This document shows positions 25,905-32,736 of a stretch of 32,736 nucleotides of DNA, in pieces (position 1 is the stretch's first letter; each line of letters starts with the position of its first letter). The notes beneath the pieces were generated by a model, which saw only the letters and a list, made by a program, of their open reading frames with translations, was not told the origin of the DNA and made no database searches. This stretch comes from an uncultured Pelagibacteraceae bacterium. GTDB lineage: Bacteria; Pseudomonadota; Alphaproteobacteria; Pelagibacterales; Pelagibacteraceae. The stretch spans positions 1 to 32,736 of the forward strand of contig CACFKJ010000009.1 in NCBI GenBank assembly GCA_902566805.1, given 5' to 3'. The translations under genes were made by a program, and so were the position numbers.

Positions 25905-26612
25905 TTTTTTTTGTAAAAGTCCCTACATCAATTTATACGATAGTACAAAAAAAAATAAAAAAATAAGCTCACAACTTTTGTACGGAGAAAAATTTACAGT
26001 TTTAAAGAAAATCAAAAAATATTTAAAAATTAAAACCTCTTATGACAATTACTCTGGTTATATTCTTGATAGAAAATATAAAAAAGATTTTAAACCTACA
26101 CATAAAGTAAAAAAATTAAAAACTAAAATATATAAATCAAATAATTATTTACCATTTTCAAGCAAAATTCAAATTTTAAAAAAGAAAAAAAATTATGTGA
26201 TGTTTGAAAAAAATCGTTGGATTAATAAAAAAGATTTATGTGATATAAAGAAAATAATTTTAATAGAATTTTTAAATTATATTTAAATTGTAAGTATAGA
26301 TGGGGTGGTGGAAATTTTGATGGAATTGATTGTTCAGCTTTAATTCAAATTTTTTATAAATATAACAATAAATTTTTTCCAAGAGATACTAAAGATCAAG
26401 TAAAATTTAAAAAAGGTTTCAAAAATAAAAAAGTATTTAAAAAAGGTGATATAATTTATTGGAAGGGGCATGTTGCTGTATGTATAAATTCAAAACAATT
26501 AATTCATGCATATGGACCAAAAAAAAAAGTATTAATAATGCCAATTAAAAAAACTATAGAAATTATTGAAAAAACTGCAAATCTTAAAGTAACAAAAATT
26601 TTTAAAGTATAA
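25894..26612 (+). pseudogene. SH3-NlpC/P60 cell-wall peptidase gene (C40), interrupted by a -1 frameshift
   Basis: The first part (GTG at 25894 to the stop at 26284-26286, 130 aa) reads like bacterial SH3 domains: SPYINLYDSTKKN, SQLLYGEKFTVL, GYILDRKY. The frame one base back then continues from 26287 to the stop at 26610-26612 with a complete NlpC/P60 core: YRWGGGNFDGIDCSALIQ (catalytic Cys), FKKGDIIYWKGHVAVCI (catalytic His) and LIHAYGP (third His). This second frame has no start codon of its own near the junction. Both frames are open between 26244 and 26283, so one base was lost, or the ribosome shifts, in that stretch; a T5 run lies at 26269-26273. A single inserted base restores one protein of about 239 aa. 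Intact catalytic residues favour a recent mutation, an assembly error or real frameshifting over old decay. Confidence 0.8.
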
Positions 26613-26613
26613 T

Positions 26614-27507
26614 TTATTCTCTTCCGAAGTCTGGTTTAGCAATATCTTGTTTTAATTGAACAATCTGTTTTCGAACCTTTTTTGAATTAAATAATTTTCT
26701 TCTTAAATGCTTATCATCTAAATTTTGAATATTTTTTTTGAATGAATTAAGATTTTTTGTGAACATATTTATTACTGAAATCATATTTTTTTTATTATTA
26801 AAAAAAACATCTCTCCACATTATTTCGTTAGAAGCTGCTATTCTTGAAAAATCTCTTAAACCTCCGGCGCTAAATTGAATAACATTCTTTTTATTGATCT
26901 TTTGAAAATCTTGAGCAGTCTTAATTAAATTATAAGCAATTAAATGAGGTAAATGACTGGTAATAGCAAAAATTTTATCATGCTCATTTGGGTTCATTAA
27001 AATAACATTTGAACCAATTTTTTTCCAAAAGTTTATAACTTTATTTAACTTGGTTTTATTTTTATCTTTAATAATTACACACCATTTATTTTCAAATAAA
27101 TTTTTCTTACCATGTTGAGGACCGCTAACTTCTGAACCTGAAATAGGATGACTTAAAATCCAAGTTAAATATTTTTTAAGTTTTTTTTCTTTCAAATTAT
27201 AAACATTTTCTTTAGTTGAGCCTACGTCTGTTATAATTGATTTTTTATTTAAAAATGTATTTAGATTCGGAATTATTTTTTCATAGCTACTCATCGGAGT
27301 ACTTAATACTACTAAATCCACATCAGATATATTGTGATCTAATTTTTTTAAAAAAATAATTTTTTTATTTATCTTCTTAATTAAAGAAATATGTTTTTTT
27401 GACTTTTCAAAGATATAAATATTTCTTGCTAATTTTTTATTTTTAATAGCTCTGAGTATAGACGATCCTATTAAACCACATCCAATTATTAATACTTTAT
27501 TAAACAT
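26614..27507 (-). CDS. tyrC: Prephenate/arogenate dehydrogenase (cyclohexadienyl dehydrogenase)
   Basis: This 297-aa NAD(P)-dependent enzyme makes the tyrosine precursor from prephenate or arogenate. The N-terminal VLIIGCGLIGSSILRAI is the Rossmann nucleotide fold. LSTPMSSYEKII, ITDVGSTKENV and SHPISGSEVSGPQHG follow, the last being the substrate-binding segment with the conserved histidine. SHLPHLIAYNL and FSAGGLRDFSRIAAS complete the family pattern. It follows hisC with a single base between them, the usual alphaproteobacterial pair. No regulatory ACT domain is present. The symbol tyrA is also used; prephenate versus arogenate preference is not visible. Confidence 0.92.
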   Translation of the reverse strand: MFNKVLIIGCGLIGSSILRAIKNKKLARNIYIFEKSKKHISLIKKINKKIIFLKKLDHNISDVDLVVLSTPMSSYEKIIPNLNTFLNKKSIITDVGSTKENVYNLKEKKLKKYLTWILSHPISGSEVSGPQHGKKNLFENKWCVIIKDKNKTKLNKVINFWKKIGSNVILMNPNEHDKIFAITSHLPHLIAYNLIKTAQDFQKINKKNVIQFSAGGLRDFSRIAASNEIMWRDVFFNNKKNMISVINMFTKNLNSFKKNIQNLDDKHLRRKLFNSKKVRKQIVQLKQDIAKPDFGRE

Positions 27508-27508
27508 T

Positions 27509-28585
27509 TTAAAATATCTGTTCCATACTTTTTAAAAATAATTTATTTTCTTGATTATTTCCTATCGTTAACCTTAAACAATTTTTAATTCCATATGTTT
27601 TAGTTTCTCTTAATATTATACCTTTTTTCAACAATTTTTTTTCAATAGTATTTGCAGATAACTTACATTTATTAAAATTAAGTAAGAGAAAATTTGCACT
27701 TATCTTATTGCAAAAAATTTTAAATTTCTCAAGATCGTTTTTAATTTTTTTACTCCAAAATAAATTGTGTTTTATAGATTTTGTAATAAATTTTTTATCT
27801 TTTAAAGACTCAATCGCACATAATTGAGCAATTTGATTAACATTAAAAGGTGGTTTAATAATATTTAATGCATCTATTATTTTTTTATCGCCATATCCCC
27901 ATCCAATTCTTAAAGAGGCAAGTCCATATATTTTTGAAAAAGTTCTTAAAACAAATACATTTTTTTTATTTTTAAATATTTCTAAGCCTGAAGAGTATTT
28001 GTTATCATTCATATATTCATCATATGCATCATCTACAACTAATAAAATTTTTTTATTCAATTTTTTTCTAAGATCAATTAACTCTTTTTTTTCTAAATAT
28101 GTTCCAGTAGGATTATTTGGATTTGCAATAAAAACTATTTTTGTTTTTTTACTAACTTTTTTAATTATATCAGCAATAGAAACCTTGAAGTTATTCTCTT
28201 TAGAAAAAACTACTTTTGCTCCAACAATTGACGAATAAACTCTATACATTAAAAAGCTATATTGAGGCACTACCACCTCGTCTCCTGGTTTGATAAAAAG
28301 CTGACATATCATTTGAATTATCTCGTCTGAACCCGACCCACAAATAATTTGATTAGATTTACATTTAAAATTTAAGGAAATTACTTTTCTCAAATCTTTT
28401 GCTGAACTATCAGGATATTTATAAACCTTATAATTTCTACTTTTTAATAATTTTAAAACTTTTGGACTTACTCCTAGTGCCGATTCATTAGCTGACAACT
28501 TTATAGCATTTTTCTTTTTTTTTAATATAGATCTTCCCGGTTTGTAAGCTTGTATATTTATTTTTTTAAAGTCAAGCGATGTCAT
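27509..28585 (-). CDS. hisC: Histidinol-phosphate aminotransferase
   Basis: This 358-aa fold-type I PLP aminotransferase acts in histidine synthesis and often also transaminates aromatic precursors. It shows KLSANESALGVSPKVL, GSGSDEIIQMICQLF, IANPNNPTGTYL, VDDAYDEY, and RTFSKIYGLASLRIGWGYG with the PLP lysine. The last residues (RLTIGNNQENKLFL) are also typical. Pairing with tyrC points to a role in phenylalanine/tyrosine synthesis as well as histidine; other his genes are absent here. It diverges from metX across a 194-bp spacer whose metX half holds a riboswitch; no clear hisC promoter was found. Confidence 0.93.
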   Translation of the reverse strand: MTSLDFKKINIQAYKPGRSILKKKKNAIKLSANESALGVSPKVLKLLKSRNYKVYKYPDSSAKDLRKVISLNFKCKSNQIICGSGSDEIIQMICQLFIKPGDEVVVPQYSFLMYRVYSSIVGAKVVFSKENNFKVSIADIIKKVSKKTKIVFIANPNNPTGTYLEKKELIDLRKKLNKKILLVVDDAYDEYMNDNKYSSGLEIFKNKKNVFVLRTFSKIYGLASLRIGWGYGDKKIIDALNIIKPPFNVNQIAQLCAIESLKDKKFITKSIKHNLFWSKKIKNDLEKFKIFCNKISANFLLLNFNKCKLSANTIEKKLLKKGIILRETKTYGIKNCLRLTIGNNQENKLFLKSMEQIF

Positions 28586-28659
28586 AATTTTTAATATTTT
28601 GTATCTTTATAGATAAAAATTTACTTATTTATATAAAATATTTATTAATTTAATAAAAA

Positions 28660-28688
28660 TTGACATATATAAATCTATCCTGTAAATA
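28660..28688 (+). promoter_or_regulatory. Sigma70-type promoter for metX
   Basis: A perfect -35 TTGACA (28660-28665) is followed by a 17-bp spacer and a weak -10 TAAATA (28683-28688). The predicted start of transcription, near 28694, coincides with the 5' edge of the SAM-II aptamer. That agreement strengthens both calls. Confidence 0.6.
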
Positions 28689-28691
28689 TTT

Positions 28692-28751
28692 ATTGCGCTG
28701 ATTTAAACTGAATTGCGAGCGCTATAAAAAAACCGCTAAATAAGTTTTTTT
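28692..28751 (+). promoter_or_regulatory. SAM-II riboswitch upstream of metX
   Basis: The leader matches the SAM-II class. P1 is GCGCT (28695-28699) with AGCGC (28718-28722), and the loop begins GATTTAA. An A-rich linker leads to CGCTAAATAAG. The pseudoknot P2 can form between AAACT (28705-28709) and AGTTT (28743-28747), five Watson-Crick pairs. SAM-II binds S-adenosylmethionine and turns off methionine synthesis genes, and a SAM-II element before metX is known from marine metagenomic DNA. A second helix, AAAAAAAC (28726-28733) with GTTTTTTT (28744-28751), would compete for the pseudoknot strand. The metX ATG is 28 bp further on, without a clear Shine-Dalgarno site. Confidence 0.88.
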
Positions 28752-28779
28752 ACCTCACAATTCATAATAAAAGCAAAAT

Positions 28780-29898
28780 ATGAATAATTTAGATAAGGTA
28801 AAAAAAATTGTAATAGAAAAACCACTTAAGTTAGACTGTGGCAAGACTATTTCAAATTTTCCATTAGCTTATGAAACATATGGAAAATTAAATGAAAAAA
28901 AAGATAATGCAATTTTAGCTTTTCATGCTTTAACTGGTGATCAATTTGTTACAGGTATAAACCCAATAACAAATAAAAATGGTTGGTGGTCTTATTTAGT
29001 TGGACCTGACAAGCCTGTAGATACAAATAAGTTTTTTGTTATATGTGCAAATGTTATAGGAGGGTGTATTGGTTCTTATGGACCAAATACTATAGACCCG
29101 ATAACAAAAAAAAAATTAGCAACAAATTTTCCAGTAATCACAATTAATGATATGGTCAATGCTCAAATTAATTTGATAGATTTTTTTAAAATAGATAAAC
29201 TCTTTAGTGTAATGGGTGGCTCAATGGGTGGAATGCAAGTGTTGCAATTTGTTGCAAATTTTCCAAACAGAACTAAAACTGCTATTCCAATTGCCTGTAC
29301 TGCTAGCCACTCAGCTCAAAATATAGCTTTAAACGAACTGGGAAGACAAGCAATTATGGCTGACGTTAATTGGAATAAAGGAGATTATCTTAATTCAGAA
29401 TGTTCCCCAGACAAGGGTTTATCTGTTGCTAGGATGGCTGCACATATAACTTATCTTTCCAAGAAAGGACTTCAGGAAAAATTTGGAAGAAAATTACAAG
29501 AAAGAGATGATCTTAAATTTAGTTTTGATGCTGATTTTCAAATTGAAAGTTACTTGAGACATCAAGGATCAGTTTTTGTTGATCGTTTTGATGCTAATAG
29601 TTATCTTTATATAACAAGAGCAATGGATTATTTTGATTTAGTAAAACAATACAATGGTAATCTTTCAAATGCTTTCAAAGAAAGTAAAGCAAAATTTTTT
29701 ATAATATCTTTTACATCAGACTGGTTATATCCAACTTCAGAAAATAAAGAAATTGTTATAGCTTTAAATGCAGCAGGAGCAAATGTTGGATTTATTGAAA
29801 TTAATAGCGACAAAGGACACGATTCATTTCTGCTTGATGTACCAGAGTTCTTAAAATCAATAAAAAATTTCTTAGATGCAAACTATAAAATTTTATGA
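28780..29898 (+). CDS. metX: Homoserine O-acetyltransferase (MetX family)
   Basis: This 372-aa alpha/beta-hydrolase-fold acyltransferase activates homoserine in methionine synthesis. LPLAYETYGKLN-like and ILAFHALTGDQFV segments open the protein. MGGSMGGMQVLQF is the nucleophile elbow with the catalytic serine. TSDWLYPTSENKEI supplies the acid and GHDSFLLD the histidine. A SAM-II riboswitch lies immediately upstream, so expression should fall when SAM is plentiful. The ATG at 28780 has no obvious ribosome site. The stop overlaps metW by 4 bp. Whether the acyl donor is acetyl- or succinyl-CoA varies in this family and is not resolved here. Confidence 0.95.
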   Translation: MNNLDKVKKIVIEKPLKLDCGKTISNFPLAYETYGKLNEKKDNAILAFHALTGDQFVTGINPITNKNGWWSYLVGPDKPVDTNKFFVICANVIGGCIGSYGPNTIDPITKKKLATNFPVITINDMVNAQINLIDFFKIDKLFSVMGGSMGGMQVLQFVANFPNRTKTAIPIACTASHSAQNIALNELGRQAIMADVNWNKGDYLNSECSPDKGLSVARMAAHITYLSKKGLQEKFGRKLQERDDLKFSFDADFQIESYLRHQGSVFVDRFDANSYLYITRAMDYFDLVKQYNGNLSNAFKESKAKFFIISFTSDWLYPTSENKEIVIALNAAGANVGFIEINSDKGHDSFLLDVPEFLKSIKNFLDANYKIL

Positions 29899-30494
29899 AG
29901 AAAGAATTTCAAATAATTTCAGATTTAATAAAAAATGATACTAGAGTTCTAGATGTCGGATGTGGAGATGGAATATTAATGAAACATTTAAAAGAAAATA
30001 AAAATGTCGATAGTAGAGGCCTAGAAATTTCGAAAGAAAATGTTCAGATATGCATTTCAAAAGGCTTATCTGTAATTGAAGGTGATGCGGAAAGTGATTT
30101 AAAACAATTTCCAGATTTATCTTTTGAGTACGCAATTTTAGGTCAAACACTTCAAGCATTTTATAATCCAGAAAAAGTAATTGATGATCTATTAAGAGTC
30201 TCAAAAAAAGCCATCATTACTATCCCTAATTTTGGTTATTGGAAAATTAGAATACATTTACTACTTAAAGGCACAATGCCAGTAAATAAACATCTTCCAA
30301 ACGAATGGTATAATACTCCAAACTTACATATGTGCACTATTAAAGATTTTTTTAATTTTTGTTCAAAAAAAAATATTAATTTATTTAGATCAATTGCTTT
30401 ACATGAAGAAAATGTTTCAGAAATTAATAATAAAAATTTAAGTTTTAAAAATTTATTTTCTGAGTTAGGGATTTTTTTAGTAGAAAAAAAATGA
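29895..30494 (+). CDS. metW: MetW, methionine biosynthesis partner of MetX
   Basis: This 199-aa protein has a class I methyltransferase fold with the SAM-binding motif VLDVGCGDGILMKHL, then GLEISKENVQICISKGL, EGDAESDL and AILGQTLQAFYNP. MetW nearly always lies beside metX in Proteobacteria and is required for full homoserine acyltransferase activity in several of them, rather than acting as a classical methyltransferase. Here it overlaps metX by 4 bp (ATGA) and gloB by 4 bp, so it is under the same SAM-II riboswitch. Further motifs (RVSKKAIITIPNFGYWKIR) match the family end to end. Confidence 0.95.
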   Translation: MKKEFQIISDLIKNDTRVLDVGCGDGILMKHLKENKNVDSRGLEISKENVQICISKGLSVIEGDAESDLKQFPDLSFEYAILGQTLQAFYNPEKVIDDLLRVSKKAIITIPNFGYWKIRIHLLLKGTMPVNKHLPNEWYNTPNLHMCTIKDFFNFCSKKNINLFRSIALHEENVSEINNKNLSFKNLFSELGIFLVEKK

Positions 30495-31252
30495 GAGTAG
30501 AAATAATTCCATGCCTTCAAGATAATTATTCTTATTTAATTATTGATGAAAAAACTAGTCTTGCATGTGTTGTTGACCCTGGTGAGTCTGAGCCAATAAT
30601 AAGTTTTGTGGAAAATAACAACATTAACCTTAAATTCATATTAAATACACATCATCACTATGACCATATTGGAGGGAACAAAGATATAAAAAAAAAATAT
30701 AATACAAAAGTTGTTGGTTTCTTGGGTGATAAAAAAAGGATTCCCGAATTAGATATTTTTTTAAAAGATAAAGAAATTTGGAAATATGAAAATTTTGAAG
30801 CAAAAATTTATCATATACCTGGACATACATCTGGACATATATGTTTTAATTTTTTTCATGAAAAATTATTGTTTACCGGAGACACATTGTTTTCTTTGGG
30901 ATGTGGACGAATATTTGAAGGCACCTATGAAGAAATGTTTAATTCGTTAAATTTAATTAAATCATTTCCTAAAGAAACAAAAATTTTTTGTGGTCATGAA
31001 TATACAGATAAAAATTCAGAATTTTGTTTAGTATATGATTCTGATAATGAAAAATTAAAAAGTAAAATAAATGAAAATAAACTAAAATTAAAAGATGGTC
31101 TTCCAACAATCCCTACAACTTTAGAAGAAGAGCTTGATATGAATATTTTTCTTAGATCAGATAAAAAAAATATTCAAAGAAATATAAATTTAAATAATCC
31201 TACTGCACTCAAAACCTTTTCAAAATTAAGAGATTTAAAGGATAATTTTTAA
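30491..31252 (+). CDS. gloB: Hydroxyacylglutathione hydrolase (glyoxalase II)
   Basis: This 253-aa metallo-beta-lactamase-fold enzyme hydrolyses S-lactoylglutathione to lactate and glutathione, completing methylglyoxal detoxification. Metal ligands are in THHHYDHIGG, HIPGHTSGH and FTGDTLFSLGCGRIFEG, with the final histidine in FCGHEY. The C-terminal substrate-binding helical part ends NIFLRSDK and LRDLKDNF. It overlaps metW by 4 bp. The metX-metW-gloB order is common in Alphaproteobacteria, with gloB probably a passenger under the riboswitch. No glyoxalase I gene is in the window. Confidence 0.94.
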   Translation: MRVEIIPCLQDNYSYLIIDEKTSLACVVDPGESEPIISFVENNNINLKFILNTHHHYDHIGGNKDIKKKYNTKVVGFLGDKKRIPELDIFLKDKEIWKYENFEAKIYHIPGHTSGHICFNFFHEKLLFTGDTLFSLGCGRIFEGTYEEMFNSLNLIKSFPKETKIFCGHEYTDKNSEFCLVYDSDNEKLKSKINENKLKLKDGLPTIPTTLEEELDMNIFLRSDKKNIQRNINLNNPTALKTFSKLRDLKDNF

Positions 31253-31262
31253 TTTATTCAGC

Positions 31263-31290
31263 TTGACTAAATATAGACTGGCTCTATATT
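31263..31290 (+). promoter_or_regulatory. Sigma70-type promoter for rplU with embedded inverted repeat
   Basis: TTGACT (31263-31268), a 16-bp spacer and TATATT (31285-31290) lie 22 bp before the rplU ATG. Inside it, ATATAGA (31271-31277) and TCTATAT (31283-31289) form a perfect 7-bp inverted repeat with a 5-base loop covering most of the -10 box. A ribosome-binding AGGA (31305-31308) follows. Confidence 0.65.
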
Positions 31291-31312
31291 GCTCACAAAT
31301 AAAAAGGAAATT

Positions 31313-31702
31313 ATGTCATTTGCTATAATACAAACTGGTGGAAAACAATACAAAGTAAAAACTAGCGATATTATCAAAATTGAAAAACTGGATGAAGTTA
31401 AATCTGGTAAAGTAGAATTTGATAAAGTTTTAGCATATGGAAATGATAAAGTTTTAGAGATAGGATCTCCAGTTGTTGATGGGGCAAAAGTAGAGGCTGA
31501 GTTAATTAAAAATGCTAAAAATAGAACAGTTCTCATTTTTAAAAAAAGAAGAAGAAAAAATTCAAGAAGAAAAAATGGCCATAGGCAACAGTATTCTCTT
31601 ATAAAAATTAAAAAAATATTCTCCAAAGATGGAGGAGTATTTGCTGAAGCTAAAAAAGATGATAAGAAAGAAAATATAATTAAAAAAGAAAAAAAAGAGT
31701 AA
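31313..31702 (+). CDS. rplU: 50S ribosomal protein L21
   Basis: This 129-aa large-subunit protein begins MSFAIIQTGGKQYKVKTSD, the universal L21 N-terminus, and has the basic segment FKKRRRKNSRRKNGHRQQYS that contacts 23S rRNA. The start is ATG 31313, set by an AGGA site five bases upstream; an earlier in-frame ATG at 31289 precedes that site and lies outside the conserved protein. Compared with the roughly 103 aa of E. coli, it has about 20 extra charged residues at the C-terminus (KKDDKKENIIKKEKKE). It is followed 3 bp later by rpmA, the standard L21-L27-Obg order. Confidence 0.96.
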   Translation: MSFAIIQTGGKQYKVKTSDIIKIEKLDEVKSGKVEFDKVLAYGNDKVLEIGSPVVDGAKVEAELIKNAKNRTVLIFKKRRRKNSRRKNGHRQQYSLIKIKKIFSKDGGVFAEAKKDDKKENIIKKEKKE

Positions 31703-31705
31703 ATT

Positions 31706-31960
31706 ATGGCAACAAAAAAAGCTGGTGGATCATCGCGTAACGGAAGAGATAGTGCAGGTCGTAGACTTGGTGTAAAAAAATATGGTGGTCAAATTGTCAA
31801 TCCAGGAAATATAATTGTTAGACAAAGAGGAACTAAAATATTCCCTGGAGAAAGTGTTAAAATGGGAAAAGATCATTCCATATTCTCTTTGATAAAAGGA
31901 AGAGTAGAATTTAAAAAAACAAAATCAGATAGAACTTTTGTTTCTGTAAAACCCAACTAA
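31706..31960 (+). CDS. rpmA: 50S ribosomal protein L27
   Basis: This 84-aa protein is L27. Its N-terminal tail reaches the peptidyl-transferase centre. The sequence [16 protein letters not shown], then [14 protein letters not shown] and [13 protein letters not shown], is the family signature end to end. It begins with Met-Ala, so no N-terminal processing site of the Firmicutes type is present. It lies 3 bp after rplU and 30 bp before obgE. Confidence 0.97.
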   Translation: MATKKAGGSSRNGRDSAGRRLGVKKYGGQIVNPGNIIVRQRGTKIFPGESVKMGKDHSIFSLIKGRVEFKKTKSDRTFVSVKPN

Positions 31961-31963
31961 CCC

Positions 31964-31989
31964 ATACAACTTTAAAACACTGGTTGTAT
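31964..31989 (+). repeat. Inverted repeat in the rpmA-obgE gap
   Basis: ATACAAC (31964-31970) and GTTGTAT (31983-31989) are perfect 7-bp arms around a 12-base loop and fill nearly all of the 30-bp gap, ending one base before the obgE ATG. No T-run follows, so it is not a classical terminator. It could limit obgE translation or protect the rpmA 3' end; both are guesses. Confidence 0.4.
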
Positions 31990-31990
31990 A

Positions 31991-32736
31991 ATGAAATTTC
32001 TAGATCAAGTTAAGATATTTATCAAAGCTGGCGACGGTGGTTCTGGATCTCCCAGTTTTAGAAGAGAAAAATTTATTGAATTTGGAGGACCAGATGGTGG
32101 CGATGGTGGTAAAGGTGGATCAATTATATTAAAATCAGAAAGAAACTTAAATACTTTAATAGACTTTAGATACCAGCAACATTTTAAAGCTCAACGAGGA
32201 GAAGATGGGAAAGGCAAAAATCAAACTGGTAAAGGTGGCAATGATTTATATTTAAAAGTACCAGTTGGTACTCAAATTTTTGAGGAAGATAATAAAACTT
32301 TAATTTTTGATTTTAAAAAAGAAAAGGAAGAGTTCGTAGCTGCGATAGGTGGTAAAGGTGGTCTAGGAAATACTAGATTTAAATCATCAACTAATAGAGC
32401 TCCAAAAAAGATTACAAAAGGTATAAAAGGTGAAGAGTTTTGGATATGGTTACAATTAAAAACAATTGCAGATATTGGAATAATTGGACTACCAAACGCA
32501 GGTAAATCTAGTTTATTAGCATCAATTACTAAGGCAACTCCAAAAATTGCAAATTATAAATTTACAACTTTAAATCCAAATTTGGGTGTTGCAATATATG
32601 ATGATAAAGAAATAATTTTAGCAGATATTCCAGGAATTATTGAAGGTGCTCATTCTGGAACTGGACTTGGTATCAAATTTCTGAAACATATAGAAAGATG
32701 TAAAACTTTATTACACTTAATTGATGTTACTGAAGA
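31991..32736 (+). CDS. obgE: GTPase Obg/CgtA, 3' end missing
   Basis: The frame is open to the window edge (248 codons; the family is about 330-390 aa). The glycine-rich Obg domain comes first ([67 protein letters not shown]). The G domain follows: G1 GLPNAGKSS, the G2/switch I segment [12 protein letters not shown], and G3 [17 protein letters not shown]. Obg is an essential ribosome-assembly and stress GTPase. The NKxD motif and C-terminus lie beyond the window. The start ATG directly follows an inverted repeat, and the gene is third in the rplU operon. Confidence 0.96.
   Translation, partial: MKFLDQVKIFIKAGDGGSGSPSFRREKFIEFGGPDGGDGGKGGSIILKSERNLNTLIDFRYQQHFKAQRGEDGKGKNQTGKGGNDLYLKVPVGTQIFEEDNKTLIFDFKKEKEEFVAAIGGKGGLGNTRFKSSTNRAPKKITKGIKGEEFWIWLQLKTIADIGIIGLPNAGKSSLLASITKATPKIANYKFTTLNPNLGVAIYDDKEIILADIPGIIEGAHSGTGLGIKFLKHIERCKTLLHLIDVTE

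Noticed and set aside
26255..26286. Programmed -1 frameshift site in the NlpC/P60 gene
   Set aside because: No canonical X-XXY-YYZ heptamer or clear downstream stem was found near the junction. I keep the frameshift as an observation but not the programmed mechanism.
28586..28690. Second SAM riboswitch (SAM-V) in tandem with SAM-II upstream of metX
   Set aside because: I looked because such tandems are reported in marine bacteria, but this stretch is a promoter and AT-rich sequence with no matching helix.
31267..31626. Minus-strand open frame of 119 codons across rplU
   Set aside because: It is fully antisense to L21, its hydrophobic runs mirror the lysine/arginine codons of L21, and it has no independent support.

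Overview
The window is AT-rich, densely packed bacterial chromosome. Its gene content and order point to an alphaproteobacterium with a streamlined genome, most likely a SAR11 (Pelagibacterales) relative. The case rests on an F1-ATPase inhibitor zeta subunit (DUF1476), class I lysyl-tRNA synthetase, ChvG/ChvI and RegA/ActR regulators, a SAM-II riboswitch before metX, AT-rich codon use, and intergenic gaps that are mostly under 60 bp. The taxonomic call is inference; no search was run. I saw no tRNA, rRNA, insertion sequence, prophage or CRISPR array.

Layout. Bases 1-3937 hold an RND efflux pump: the end of the periplasmic adaptor and the whole inner-membrane permease. Next on the minus strand come an SLT-like lipoprotein and the zeta subunit, then gpmA on the plus strand. 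Bases 5645-14125 form a long minus-strand block transcribed as polA, chvI, chvG, ahcY, tsaE, amgK, murU. Bases 14177-15699 (plus) carry an orphan ABC ATPase and BioY. regA (minus) diverges from a polyamine operon at 16421-19532 (ornithine/lysine decarboxylase, deoxyhypusine-synthase-like enzyme, ureohydrolase) through a 165-bp spacer with three perfect inverted repeats. Bases 19519-23006 (minus) hold lysK, pyrD, rpmB and a queuosine-precursor transporter. Bases 23085-26612 (plus) hold trkH, ampG and an SH3-NlpC/P60 peptidase gene broken by a frameshift. Bases 26614-28585 (minus) are hisC-tyrC. From 28780 (plus) come metX-metW-gloB under a SAM-II riboswitch, then rplU-rpmA-obgE, cut by the window end. 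The only stretch over 300 bp without an intact reading frame from a start codon is 26287-26612, which is the second half of the broken peptidase gene.

How the genes connect. Peptidoglycan turnover recurs: SLT-like lipoprotein, AmpG importer, AmgK and MurU for MurNAc recycling, and the NlpC/P60 peptidase. The methyl/methionine cycle recurs as ahcY and riboswitch-controlled metX-metW. Ureohydrolase, decarboxylase and the DHS-like enzyme could together make a polyamine from arginine or agmatine.

Points most worth a second look: the SAM-II element with a complementary pseudoknot and a competing A7C/GT7 helix; the polyamine operon with a terminator-like leader hairpin; the peptidase frameshift with catalytic residues intact; the ribosome-binding site held in a hairpin loop before ahcY; the altered Lys-Pro motif in ChvI; and the fact that all five convergent gene pairs overlap or nearly touch. 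I found no clearly unprecedented system; most of the content is core metabolism with compact regulation.
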